The notes below the pieces were generated by a model that saw nothing but the letters and a program-made list of their open reading frames with translations, made no database searches and was not told the origin of the DNA. Positions 22,866 through 30,406 of a stretch of 30,650 bases of DNA are shown here, in pieces. Each line of letters begins with the position of its first letter. Within the stretch, counting starts at the first letter, position 1. The DNA is from UBA7692 sp964552715. GTDB taxonomy: Bacteria > Bacteroidota > Bacteroidia > Chitinophagales > LD1. The stretch lies in NCBI GenBank assembly GCA_964552715.1, contig CAZKHZ010000011.1, forward strand, positions 1 through 30,650, written 5' to 3'. The translations under genes and the position numbers were made by a program.

Positions 22866-24407
22866 ATGAGCAAAGAAAATACACCTAATTTATTCCAAGA
22901 AATCATTTCGCACTGCAAAGAATACGGTTTCATTTTCCCTTCTTCTGAAATTTATGAAGGCTTAGGAGCTGTGTATGATTACGGTCCCTACGGTATTGAG
23001 CTCAAGAACAACCTGCAACAATACTGGTGGAAAAGCATGGTGCAACTCAATGAAAACATTGTGGGCATTGATGCTGCTATTTTTATGCACCCAAAAACTT
23101 GGAAAGCCAGCGGACACCTAGATGCCTTCATGGATCCTTTGATTGATAACAAGGACAGCAAAAAACGCTATCGTGCCGATGTGTTAATTGAAGACGCAAT
23201 GGCGAAAATTGAAGATAAAATTGACAAAGAAGTGGAGAAAGCTGCCAAGAAGTTTGGCGAAACTTTTGACCGTGCCATGTTTTTGCAAACCAACCCAAAT
23301 GTATTGCGCAACAAAGAGAAGTTCACCGCCATCGAAACCCGTTTCAAAGCAGCATTGGAGGCAAATAATCTGGATGAGCTAAAGCAAATTATCATTGACC
23401 TTGAAATTGCCTGCCCCATCAGCGGCACCAAAAACTGGACGGACGTGCGCCAGTTCAACCTCATGTTTTCTACCGAGGTGGGTAGCGTGGCAGATGAAGC
23501 CGGAACCATTTACCTGCGTCCCGAAACTGCGCAGGGGATTTTTGTAAACTTCCTCAATGTGTTAAATACTTCGCGCCAGCGCATTCCTTTTGGTATAGCG
23601 CAGGTGGGCAAAGCTTTCCGCAACGAAATTGTGGCGCGCCAATTTATCTTCCGCACACGCGAGTTTGAACAAATGGAAATGCAGTTTTTCGTTCGCCCAG
23701 GTACCGAAATGGAATGGTACGAAAAGTGGAAAGAAAGCCGCATGAAGTGGCATAAAAGTTTGGGCTTTGCCGAAAGCAAACTGAAGTTCTATGACCATCT
23801 TAAGTTGGCGCATTATGCAAATGCCGCAGTAGATATTCAGTTTCAATTTCCTTTTGGCTTAAAAGAGATTGAAGGCATTCATTCGCGCACAGATTTTGAT
23901 TTGACACAGCACCAAAACCTTTCTGGCAAAAAGCTGCAATACTTCGATAACGAATTGAATCAAAGTTATGTGCCTTATGTGGTAGAAACTTCTGTGGGCT
24001 TAAACCGCACTTTTCTGGCTTTGATTTGCAATGGTTTTGAAAATGAAAAGCTAGAAGATGGCAGCGAGCGCACAGTGTTGCGATTGCCGGCATTTCTTTC
24101 ACCAATTAAAATTGCGGTGTTGCCTTTAATAAAGAAGGATGGCTTGCCCGAAAAAGCGCGCGAGCTATTTGATGTGTTGAAGTTTGACCACAAATGTTTT
24201 TATGACGAAAAAGATTCTATCGGCAAGCGTTACAGAAGACAGGATGCACTCGGCACACCATTTTGTGTAACAGTTGACCATCAAACTTTAGAAGATAACA
24301 CCGTTACCCTGCGCGACCGCGACACCATGCAGCAAGAGCGTATCAGCATCGAGCGTTTGCAACAAATAGTGAACGAAAAGGTAGATTGGCGCAAGGGCTT
24401 GAGGTAG
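22866..24407 (+). CDS. glyS: Glycyl-tRNA synthetase (homodimeric type)
   Basis: The enzyme charges tRNA-Gly with glycine. It is 513 residues from ATG 22866 (MSKENTPNLFQEIISHCKEY); an alternative TTG start at 22800 would add 22 hydrophobic residues not found in the family. The class II core is clear: YEGLGAVYDYGPYGIELKNN near the start, then PETAQGIFVNF and FRNEIVARQFIFRTREFEQM (motif 2), SVGLNRTFLALI (motif 3), and an anticodon-binding domain from LSPIKIAVLPL to GTPFCVTVDHQTL. The single-chain length shows the alpha2 type used by Bacteroidota, not the alpha2-beta2 GlyQ/GlyS enzyme. It is transcribed divergently from rplS and is followed by the long non-coding repeat region. Confidence 0.97.
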   Translation: MSKENTPNLFQEIISHCKEYGFIFPSSEIYEGLGAVYDYGPYGIELKNNLQQYWWKSMVQLNENIVGIDAAIFMHPKTWKASGHLDAFMDPLIDNKDSKKRYRADVLIEDAMAKIEDKIDKEVEKAAKKFGETFDRAMFLQTNPNVLRNKEKFTAIETRFKAALEANNLDELKQIIIDLEIACPISGTKNWTDVRQFNLMFSTEVGSVADEAGTIYLRPETAQGIFVNFLNVLNTSRQRIPFGIAQVGKAFRNEIVARQFIFRTREFEQMEMQFFVRPGTEMEWYEKWKESRMKWHKSLGFAESKLKFYDHLKLAHYANAAVDIQFQFPFGLKEIEGIHSRTDFDLTQHQNLSGKKLQYFDNELNQSYVPYVVETSVGLNRTFLALICNGFENEKLEDGSERTVLRLPAFLSPIKIAVLPLIKKDGLPEKARELFDVLKFDHKCFYDEKDSIGKRYRRQDALGTPFCVTVDHQTLEDNTVTLRDRDTMQQERISIERLQQIVNEKVDWRKGLR

Positions 24408-24692
24408 CACTGCGGTTTACTAGCCCTCTTTCGTCATTGTACCGGTGGTGGTGGTGGTCACCGCCTTATCTCCTAATAATAAAATTCATCAAACAGGTGT
24501 TAGAGTCCAGCTTTGTCTGGCGCAGTCACATTGGGGGTGGGCTGTGTGAACAACTATTGAATTACAAAAAGGCATAGGAGAACAGCCGAATAAGTCCACA
24601 ATTTTTATCAACGCAACGAACGCTCCGCTCCATGTGCCGCATGGAGCGGAGCTGTGAAGGAATTTATGTGGTGGGGAAAGATTGTGGCGAGG
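24408..24692. other. Non-coding tract between glyS and the repeat array
   Basis: No gene is supported here. The stretch contains a (GGT)5 microsatellite at 24444-24458 and a long inverted repeat at 24622-24652 (listed separately). A frame from 24386 overlaps the end of glyS and shows no protein family. Confidence 0.5.
24622..24652. repeat. 13-bp perfect inverted repeat before the tandem array
   Basis: GCTCCGCTCCATG (24622-24634) and CATGGAGCGGAGC (24640-24652) are exact inverted copies around a 5-base loop. It is GC-rich in an AT-rich setting, 215 bp after the glyS stop, and lacks a T-run, so it is not a standard terminator. Confidence 0.8.
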
Positions 24693-25027
24693 GGGTATTT
24701 TAGTTTTAAAATAAAGGCTTACCAGTCAGTCAACCTATATTTTGATTTAAAAATAAGCCCTTACCAGTCAGAAAGCTAGTATTTTAGTTTTAAAATAAGC
24801 CCTTACCAGTCAGTCAACCTATCTTTTGATTTAAAAATAAGCCCTTACCAATCAGTCGACCTATATTTTGATTTAAAATTAAGCCCTTACCAATCAGTAA
24901 GCTAGTATTTTAGTTTTAAAATAAGCCCTTACTAGTCAGTCAACCTATGTTTTGATTTAAAAATAAGCCCTTACCAATCAGTAAGCCAGTATTTTAGTTT
25001 TAAAATAAAGGCTTACCGTTCGGTAAG
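24693..25027. repeat. Tandem array of eight ~42-bp units in two alternating subtypes
   Basis: Units start at about 24693, 24736, 24777, 24820, 24862, 24903, 24946 and 24987 and are 41-43 bp long. Subtype A (units 1, 3, 6, 8) has ATTTTAGTTTTAAAAT; subtype B (2, 4, 5, 7) has TATTTTGATTTAAAAATA or a close variant. Both cores are dyads. Each is followed by AAGCCCTTACC and (A/G)TCAG, then either TCAACC (before B) or AAGC (before A). The first and last units alone have AAAGGCTTACC in place of AAGCCCTTACC. There are no unique spacers, so this is not CRISPR, and stop codons occur in the frames examined, so it is not a coding repeat. Confidence 0.92.
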
Positions 25028-25058
25028 AGGGCATTCTGAAATCAGAATGCCCTCTTAC
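25012..25058. repeat. Overlapping hairpins closing the array
   Basis: CTTACC (25012-25017) / GGTAAG (25022-25027) forms one small hairpin. GTAAGAGGGCATTCTGA (25023-25039) / its exact complement (25042-25058) forms a perfect 17-bp stem with a 2-base gap. The two share 25023-25027, so they compete. There is no adjacent T-run. Confidence 0.85.
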
Positions 25059-25259
25059 AATAAGCAAATACGGATTTTTAACTAAAAAATGAGCTTTGTA
25101 CCTTTTTGCGAAGCAAAAGGGCAAATACAAAAAGACGGTGCTAGTAAGCCGAAATGGGATTGGCTTTTGTGCCCTTAAGGCAATGGGCTGGTTGGTGCCC
25201 TTTTGTTGGACTGGATGATGGCATCGGGAATTAGGTGCTGGGCGGTGAGGTTTGGGTGC
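25059..25259. other. Non-coding tract with inverted repeats after the array
   Basis: A small hairpin lies at 25101-25120 (TTTTGC-GAA-GCAAAA core). CAAAAGGGCA (25114-25123) is repeated inverted as TGCCCTTTTG (25196-25205). A minus-strand open frame crosses this tract from the transposase remnant but reads as low-complexity sequence with no family; it is not called. Confidence 0.5.
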
Positions 25260-25446
25260 CATTTGAAGATATTGTATAAAGTTTTTGTCGTGGCTTTTGG
25301 CTTCACTTATCTTTACAAAAGTGTGTATCTGAATGGGCATCCATCATCATGTGCACTTTTAGCCCGCCTTTTCCTTCCCTCCAACGTCTCCCTTTCCCCA
25401 CATAATCCTTTCCCAGCAATCGTCTCGCTTTGCAAACGTTGCGAGC
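25260..25446 (-). pseudogene. IS4-like (DDE) transposase fragment with frameshift
   Basis: On the minus strand, one frame from 25446 gives WREGKGGLKVHMMMDAHSDT and the next frame continues TFVKISEAKSHDKNFIQYLQ. Joined, they match the block of IS4-family transposases in which GG.K.H...DA...P.FV.IS.AK.HD..F...L precedes the rest of the DDE core. The break falls where a Pro codon is expected, as if two bases had been lost near 25322-25326. The N-terminal domain and the rest of the catalytic domain are missing and no terminal repeats were found. It is a dead remnant. Confidence 0.6.
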
Positions 25447-25724
25447 GGTTAAGCACAGCCCCAACCTCATTCTCCAATACTGTTATACCATGTAACCTTA
25501 TATCCTATCTGTTTTCCTTCAAAGTAAAAGAAGGTAGAACTATGCAAATAGTCAATTGCATGATGCACTAAGTGCCATTCCTTCGCCATAATGTCTCTCC
25601 TACTTAATATTCCCTTCCCAGCATCGTATTGCTCGCGGATGTTGCGTATCATGCAGTGATTGCAGTTTGGCACGGCAATTGACTATAAGCAATATCTATT
25701 GTAAACCAAAGAAAAACTGACAGG
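25447..25724. other. Upstream region of lon
   Basis: This has no gene I can support; a 68-codon minus-strand frame at 25467-25673 shows no family. A TGGCACG-N4-TTGAC sequence around 25668-25683 resembles a sigma-54 site but lacks the invariant GC of the -12 element. No good TAnnTTTG promoter was found close to the lon start. Confidence 0.4.
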
Positions 25725-28193
25725 ATGGCTTTTGATATATTATCAGGTATAAGTGACGAGGAGGGTGATTTTTTACCCATTATACCCGAAGATGACGACA
25801 ACAACAAAACCGTTGATATACCTTTAGAATTGCCCATTTTGCCCTTGCGCAACACGGTGCTTTTTCCGGGGGTGGCTATACCTATCACGGTGGGCAGAGA
25901 CAAAAGCATACTGGCTGTCAAAGAGGCATACAAAAGCAAGAAACTGATAGGGGTGGTAGGACAACTTGACCCAAACATAGAAGAGCCGGAATACAAAGAT
26001 TTGTTTCAAATAGGCACGGTGGCACAAATTCTGCGTATGATAAAAATGCCCGATGGTTCCACCACGGCTATCATACAGGGGCGCAATCGCTTTATAGTAG
26101 CCGACTTAATTAGCAGTGAGCCATATATAAAAGCAAAAATTGAATTGCTGCAAGACATCATTCCGAAAAACGATAAAGGATTTGATGTGGTGGTAGAATC
26201 CATCAAAGACCTTGCAAACAACATCATCAAACAAAGTCCGCAGATACCTAGCGATGCATCTATTCTGTTGAAGAATATTTCTAATCCGGTTACGCTGGTG
26301 CATTTTATTTCTTCAAACTTGAACATTGAAATTGGTAAGAAACAAAAGCTGCTGGAGATAGCTGATATGAGCGAGCGGGTGCAACTGGTATTGAAGTATT
26401 TGCAAGAAGAATTGCAGATGTTGGAAATGAAGAATGAGATTCAGAATAAAGTAAAAGGGGAGTTTGATAAACAACAGCGCGATTACTTTTTGAATCAGCA
26501 ACTAAAAACTATTCAGGATGAACTAGGTGTAAATAATACCGAGAAAGATATTAATCGCCTGAGAGATAAAATGGTAAAACTGCAACTGACACCATCGGTA
26601 AAAGAAGCGATGGAAAAAGAGTTGGAGAAGTTGCAACGCATGAACCCTGCCGCTGCGGAGTTCAGCGTGGTGATGAATTATGTGGATTTGGTGTTGGATT
26701 TGCCGTGGGGCGTTTATACCAAAGATCATTTCAATATTAAGAAATCGAAAACCGTGTTGGATAAAGACCACTACGGCATAGATAAAGTGAAGGAGCGCAT
26801 ACTAGAATACCTTGCTGTGTTGAAGTTGAAGGGCGATATGAAAAGCCCGATACTTTGTTTGGTTGGGCCTCCGGGTGTGGGCAAAACATCGCTGGGGCAA
26901 AGCATTGCGCGTGCATTGGGCAGAAACTATGTGCGCCTAGCCTTGGGCGGTTTGCATGACGAAGCTGAAATAAGAGGACATCGCAAAACATACATCGGTG
27001 CCATGCCGGGGCGTGTGGTGCAGTCCATCAAAAAAGCAAAGAGCAGCAACCCTGTGATGATATTGGATGAGATAGATAAGATTGGAAACGACTTTCGTGG
27101 CGACCCTTCAAGCGCATTGCTAGAAGTGCTAGACCCAGAACAAAACAAGGCGTTTTATGATAACTACTTGGAGTTGGAATATGATTTGAGCAGGGTGTTG
27201 TTTATAGCTACTGCCAACTCGCTAAACACCATTCAACCCGCCCTGCGCGACAGGATGGAGATTATACCAATTGAAGGGTATTTGATTGAAGAAAAAATAC
27301 AGATTGCTAAGAAGCATTTGTTGTCGAAACAATTGGATAATCATGGCTTAAAGGCGAAGCAAGTAGTATTTTCTGATAAAATACTGGAAGCATTGATTGA
27401 GCAATACACCAAAGAAAGCGGTGTGCGCGAATTGGATAGAGTGTTGGCGGCAGTGATGCGCAACATTGCCAAAAAAGTTGCCGAAGGCAGCAAATATAAT
27501 CCGGTGTTGAAGGAAGATGATTTGCACAAAATACTTGGACCCGAAAAGTTTGATAAAAGTATTTATGCCGAAGAGCAATTGCCGGGTGTAGCAGTTGGCT
27601 TGGCATACACTTCGGTAGGTGGCGATATTCTGTTTATAGAAACTACTTTGAGCAAAGGCAGCGGCACACTCACCATCACTGGAAATTTGGGCGATGTGAT
27701 GAAAGAAAGTGCTACGCTTGCTGTTACTTATTTAAAAGCACATGCGCTTGAAATCGGCATCAATCCAGATGTATTTAAAGGTGTAAACATTCACATTCAC
27801 GTGCCAGAAGGTGCTGTGCCAAAAGATGGACCAAGTGCGGGTATTACATTGCTTACAGCCTTGGCTTCCTTATTTACACAACGCAGGGTGAAACCTTACA
27901 TGGCAATGACTGGCGAAATTACTTTGCGTGGCAAGGTGATGCCTGTGGGCGGTATCAAAGAGAAAATTCTTGCAGCAAAACGTGCAGGTATCAAAGACAT
28001 TATAATAGGTGAAAAGAACCGCAGAAATGTGGAAGAAATAAGTACTGACTTTGTGAAGGGTTTACGCTTTACTTATGTAAACACCATGGAGGAAGTGCTG
28101 GATGCTGCTTTGCTAAAAACCAAGGTGAAAAACGGTATTGACTTTGAAGTATTCTTGAAAAAAGAAGACAACAGCAAGGTTTCTGCTAACTAA
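25725..28193 (+). CDS. lon: ATP-dependent Lon protease (endopeptidase La)
   Basis: Lon degrades misfolded and regulatory proteins in the cytoplasm as a hexamer. It has 822 residues: a short acidic leader (residues 1-35, Asp/Glu-rich), a LON substrate-binding domain (ELPILPLRNTVLFPGVAIPI onward, to about 240), a coiled-coil segment, an AAA+ module with Walker A GPPGVGKTS (381-389), Walker B PVMILDEIDKIG and an arginine-rich sensor region, and the protease domain with catalytic Ser704 (PKDGPSAG) and Lys745 (GGIKEKI). All key residues are present. It is slightly longer than E. coli Lon (784). The window has a second, free LON domain at 2317-2955, unlinked. Confidence 0.97.
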   Translation: MAFDILSGISDEEGDFLPIIPEDDDNNKTVDIPLELPILPLRNTVLFPGVAIPITVGRDKSILAVKEAYKSKKLIGVVGQLDPNIEEPEYKDLFQIGTVAQILRMIKMPDGSTTAIIQGRNRFIVADLISSEPYIKAKIELLQDIIPKNDKGFDVVVESIKDLANNIIKQSPQIPSDASILLKNISNPVTLVHFISSNLNIEIGKKQKLLEIADMSERVQLVLKYLQEELQMLEMKNEIQNKVKGEFDKQQRDYFLNQQLKTIQDELGVNNTEKDINRLRDKMVKLQLTPSVKEAMEKELEKLQRMNPAAAEFSVVMNYVDLVLDLPWGVYTKDHFNIKKSKTVLDKDHYGIDKVKERILEYLAVLKLKGDMKSPILCLVGPPGVGKTSLGQSIARALGRNYVRLALGGLHDEAEIRGHRKTYIGAMPGRVVQSIKKAKSSNPVMILDEIDKIGNDFRGDPSSALLEVLDPEQNKAFYDNYLELEYDLSRVLFIATANSLNTIQPALRDRMEIIPIEGYLIEEKIQIAKKHLLSKQLDNHGLKAKQVVFSDKILEALIEQYTKESGVRELDRVLAAVMRNIAKKVAEGSKYNPVLKEDDLHKILGPEKFDKSIYAEEQLPGVAVGLAYTSVGGDILFIETTLSKGSGTLTITGNLGDVMKESATLAVTYLKAHALEIGINPDVFKGVNIHIHVPEGAVPKDGPSAGITLLTALASLFTQRRVKPYMAMTGEITLRGKVMPVGGIKEKILAAKRAGIKDIIIGEKNRRNVEEISTDFVKGLRFTYVNTMEEVLDAALLKTKVKNGIDFEVFLKKEDNSKVSAN

Positions 28194-28203
28194 ATAAACT
28201 AAA

Positions 28204-28234
28204 CCCCGTCAGGGTTTTCAATCACTGACGGGTT
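28204..28234 (+). terminator. Possible terminator after lon
   Basis: CCCGTCAG (28205-28212) pairs with CTGACGGG (28225-28232) around a 12-base loop, 10 bp past the lon stop. The following sequence (TTAATCAAAC) has no good T-run, so termination may be weak or the hairpin may serve another purpose. Confidence 0.4.
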
Positions 28235-28354
28235 AATCAAACTTTGGGATAAATACACAGACAATGGCAATAGCGCTTGTTGGTGGTTTAGAAGAGGTTT
28301 AAATCACAATATCAAAACCCTTTAAATCCTTAAATATCCTTCTATCATTGCAAC

Positions 28355-29374
28355 ATGCTTTTATCTGCATCGGTTTATGCTTCTAAAACTGACTTAAAAC
28401 AAAACGCCTTTGCTTTAGAGCAGTTGGGCATTGATTACTTTCATGTAGATTGTAAAAACAATGCGGCTGTGTTTGCAGATATGGCAAGCATCCGCACGGT
28501 ATCAAAAGTGCCAATGGATTTGCACATCATCGCCCCAAATCCTGAAGTTTTTTTCGATAAGATACGGGAGGGAAAAATTGAGCAGGTTGCTTTTCAATGG
28601 GAAGATATAACCGACAAGGCATCTTTTATAAACAGTTTTCATAATCAATTTGTCGAAGCATTTAAGGTTGGAATTGCCCTAAGTACCGCAACCGAACTTC
28701 CATCAAAAGAAATTCTAACAGGCTTTGATTTTGTATTGCTGATGTGCACTGTGCCTGGAGAAAGTGGAGGTGTGTTCGACATTAGAAATCTGGCGCGCAT
28801 TATTCAATTGAAGTACGAAAATCCTTCGCTGAAAATTCATGTAGATGGAGGTGTAAATAACGAAATAGCTTTTGTGTTGCGCCTGCTTGGTATTGACCTG
28901 ATTGTAAGCGGCAGTTATTTAATGAATCATGAATTACTTGCTTCGGGCATGTTGAACTTGATGCGCACACCCGAAAGCTTAGATGCTGCCAAACATATAA
29001 CTGTGAAGGAATTTATGATTCCAAAGCAATACATGCCGGTGCTTAAACAAAACAATGTTGATTTTAAAAATGTGCTGCAAACTATTGAGCAACACAAACT
29101 CGGTTTTGTATTGATTGAAAACGGAAAATTTGAAGGCGTAATTACTAATGCTGACATACGTAGAGGATTGATAAAAAAGATTGACGCACTAAATGATATT
29201 GCAGCAGTAGAACTGATAAACACCAATGCTATTTCGATAAATGAAAATGCAAGTTTAAACGACTTGTTGAAACTGATTCGCCACCTCAATTTCATTATTT
29301 TATTTTTGCCTGTGGTGGATGACAACAAGCAATTGAAAGGCGCAATTCTGCTCAACAATTTACTGCGCGGATAA
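28355..29374 (+). CDS. Ribulose-phosphate-3-epimerase-like domain fused to a CBS pair
   Basis: The protein is 339 residues. Residues 1 to about 205 are a TIM barrel of the ribulose-5-phosphate 3-epimerase type: LLSASVYAS, DYFHVDC, MDLHIIAPNPEVF, VGIALSTATEL, VLLMCTVPGESGG, IHVDGGVNNE and LIVSGSYLM. The four metal/acid-base positions are kept (H30, D32, H57, D164), but the family's DGxFVPN loop is replaced by CKNNAAVF. Residues about 217-339 are two CBS repeats resembling those of KdsD/GutQ sugar isomerases (VKEFMIP, GFVLIENGKFEGVITNADIRRG split over 250-271, LKGAILLNNLLRG). CBS pairs usually bind adenosine nucleotides. It lies 13 bp before DAHP synthase, so the two are probably one operon. 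Catalysis is likely but unproven; a regulatory role is possible. Confidence 0.85.
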   Translation: MLLSASVYASKTDLKQNAFALEQLGIDYFHVDCKNNAAVFADMASIRTVSKVPMDLHIIAPNPEVFFDKIREGKIEQVAFQWEDITDKASFINSFHNQFVEAFKVGIALSTATELPSKEILTGFDFVLLMCTVPGESGGVFDIRNLARIIQLKYENPSLKIHVDGGVNNEIAFVLRLLGIDLIVSGSYLMNHELLASGMLNLMRTPESLDAAKHITVKEFMIPKQYMPVLKQNNVDFKNVLQTIEQHKLGFVLIENGKFEGVITNADIRRGLIKKIDALNDIAAVELINTNAISINENASLNDLLKLIRHLNFIILFLPVVDDNKQLKGAILLNNLLRG

Positions 29375-29387
29375 ACTTAAATACAAA

Positions 29388-30386
29388 ATGATTTTACACT
29401 TACATAAAACAACCACTCAGGCACAGGCGCAACAACTTGCCGAAAGCATACAGGCAATTCTTATCAAACAAGAGCAGTTTGTGTTGGTTACTTCGTCAAG
29501 GGTTAAAGTTGTGCCAGAAGAGGCAGTGGCATTTACTGAGAAGTCCTTCCCTACCGATACCGATATTCAATTAGCCGGCAGAGGTTACATTAATGCTGTG
29601 CGCGAAGTGAACTTAGGCAATGGCGTGGTGATTGGCGGCACTACTAACCACACTGCGCTCATCACTGGACCTTGCTCAGTAGAAAGCGAAACTCAAATAG
29701 AAGCTGCGGCTGAACTTTGCGTTGAATTGGGTGTGAAGATTATGCGCGCAGGTGCATTTAAACCGCGCACTTCGCCTTATACTTTTCAAGGATTAGGTGT
29801 TGAAGGTTTGAAACTGTTAGACAAAATGCGCAACAAATACGGGCTTGCCATCATCACCGAAGTGCGCGACAGCACACACGTAGATGATGTGATTGCGTAT
29901 TCAGATATTATTCAGATTGGCGCAAAGAGTATGTATGACCACGGCATTTTGCGCAAGTGCGGGCAAACGACAAAACCAGTAATGTTGAAACGCGGCTTTG
30001 GCACTACGCTGCAAGAGTTTGTGCAGTCGGCAGAGTTTATTTTGAGTGGGGGAAACAGTAATGTAATTTTATGCGAGCGTGGCATTCGCACCTTTGAAAC
30101 TAAAACTCGCTTTACACTTGATTTATGTGGTGTAGCATGGTTAAAGCAATACACTAATCTGCCTGTGATTGTTGACCCAAGCCATGCAATAGGGTATGCT
30201 TATGGCGTTGCGGATTTAAGTCGCGCTTCGGTGGCAATGGGTGTGGATGGATTGTTGGTGGAAACACATCCAAATCCTAAAGTGGCAAAGAGTGATGCAG
30301 AGCAACAATTGAATTTTGAAGAATTTAGAAACCTGCATGCAAGTTTAGGAAAAGTGGCAGAGGCAGTTGGAAGGAAGATTGTGTAG
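29388..30386 (+). CDS. aroF: DAHP synthase, type I-beta with N-terminal ferredoxin-like domain
   Basis: The enzyme joins phosphoenolpyruvate and erythrose 4-phosphate to form DAHP, the first step of the shikimate pathway. It has 332 residues: a short ferredoxin-like regulatory domain (about 1-70; ILIKQEQFVLVTSSRVKVVP) and a barrel (about 85-332) like the Thermotoga enzyme. Metal ligands are C96 (GPCSVESETQ), H266 (DPSHAIGYAYG), E292 (VETHPNP) and D303 (KSDAEQQL). The usual GARNMQNF block reads GAKSMYDH, a departure. The N-terminal domain generally confers Tyr or Phe inhibition. No chorismate mutase domain is fused. Its erythrose 4-phosphate substrate is downstream of the reaction proposed for the preceding gene, with which it appears cotranscribed. 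Confidence 0.95.
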   Translation: MILHLHKTTTQAQAQQLAESIQAILIKQEQFVLVTSSRVKVVPEEAVAFTEKSFPTDTDIQLAGRGYINAVREVNLGNGVVIGGTTNHTALITGPCSVESETQIEAAAELCVELGVKIMRAGAFKPRTSPYTFQGLGVEGLKLLDKMRNKYGLAIITEVRDSTHVDDVIAYSDIIQIGAKSMYDHGILRKCGQTTKPVMLKRGFGTTLQEFVQSAEFILSGGNSNVILCERGIRTFETKTRFTLDLCGVAWLKQYTNLPVIVDPSHAIGYAYGVADLSRASVAMGVDGLLVETHPNPKVAKSDAEQQLNFEEFRNLHASLGKVAEAVGRKIV

Positions 30387-30406
30387 ATTCTTATTAAATT
30401 TGAAGC

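Noticed and set aside
24386..24577. 63-codon frame overlapping the glyS end
   Set aside because: It is driven by a GGT microsatellite (Trp run) and has no family or plausible start context.
24693..25027. CRISPR array
   Set aside because: The repeats are contiguous, 41-43 bp, with no unique spacers and no cas genes near; the variation is between two subtypes, not between spacers.
24978..25340. 120-codon minus-strand open frame
   Set aside because: Its first part is the shifted transposase relic and the remainder runs through inverted repeats and the last array unit. No family is recognised after residue 27.
25203..25571. 122-codon plus-strand open frame
   Set aside because: It lies antisense to the transposase relic, has no domain and shows no coding pattern.
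25666..25684. Sigma-54-type promoter before lon (TGGCACG-N4-TTGAC)
   Set aside because: The -12 element lacks the near-invariant GC (it reads GA), and no sigma-54 activator or upstream site is seen. It is a one-mismatch coincidence until tested.
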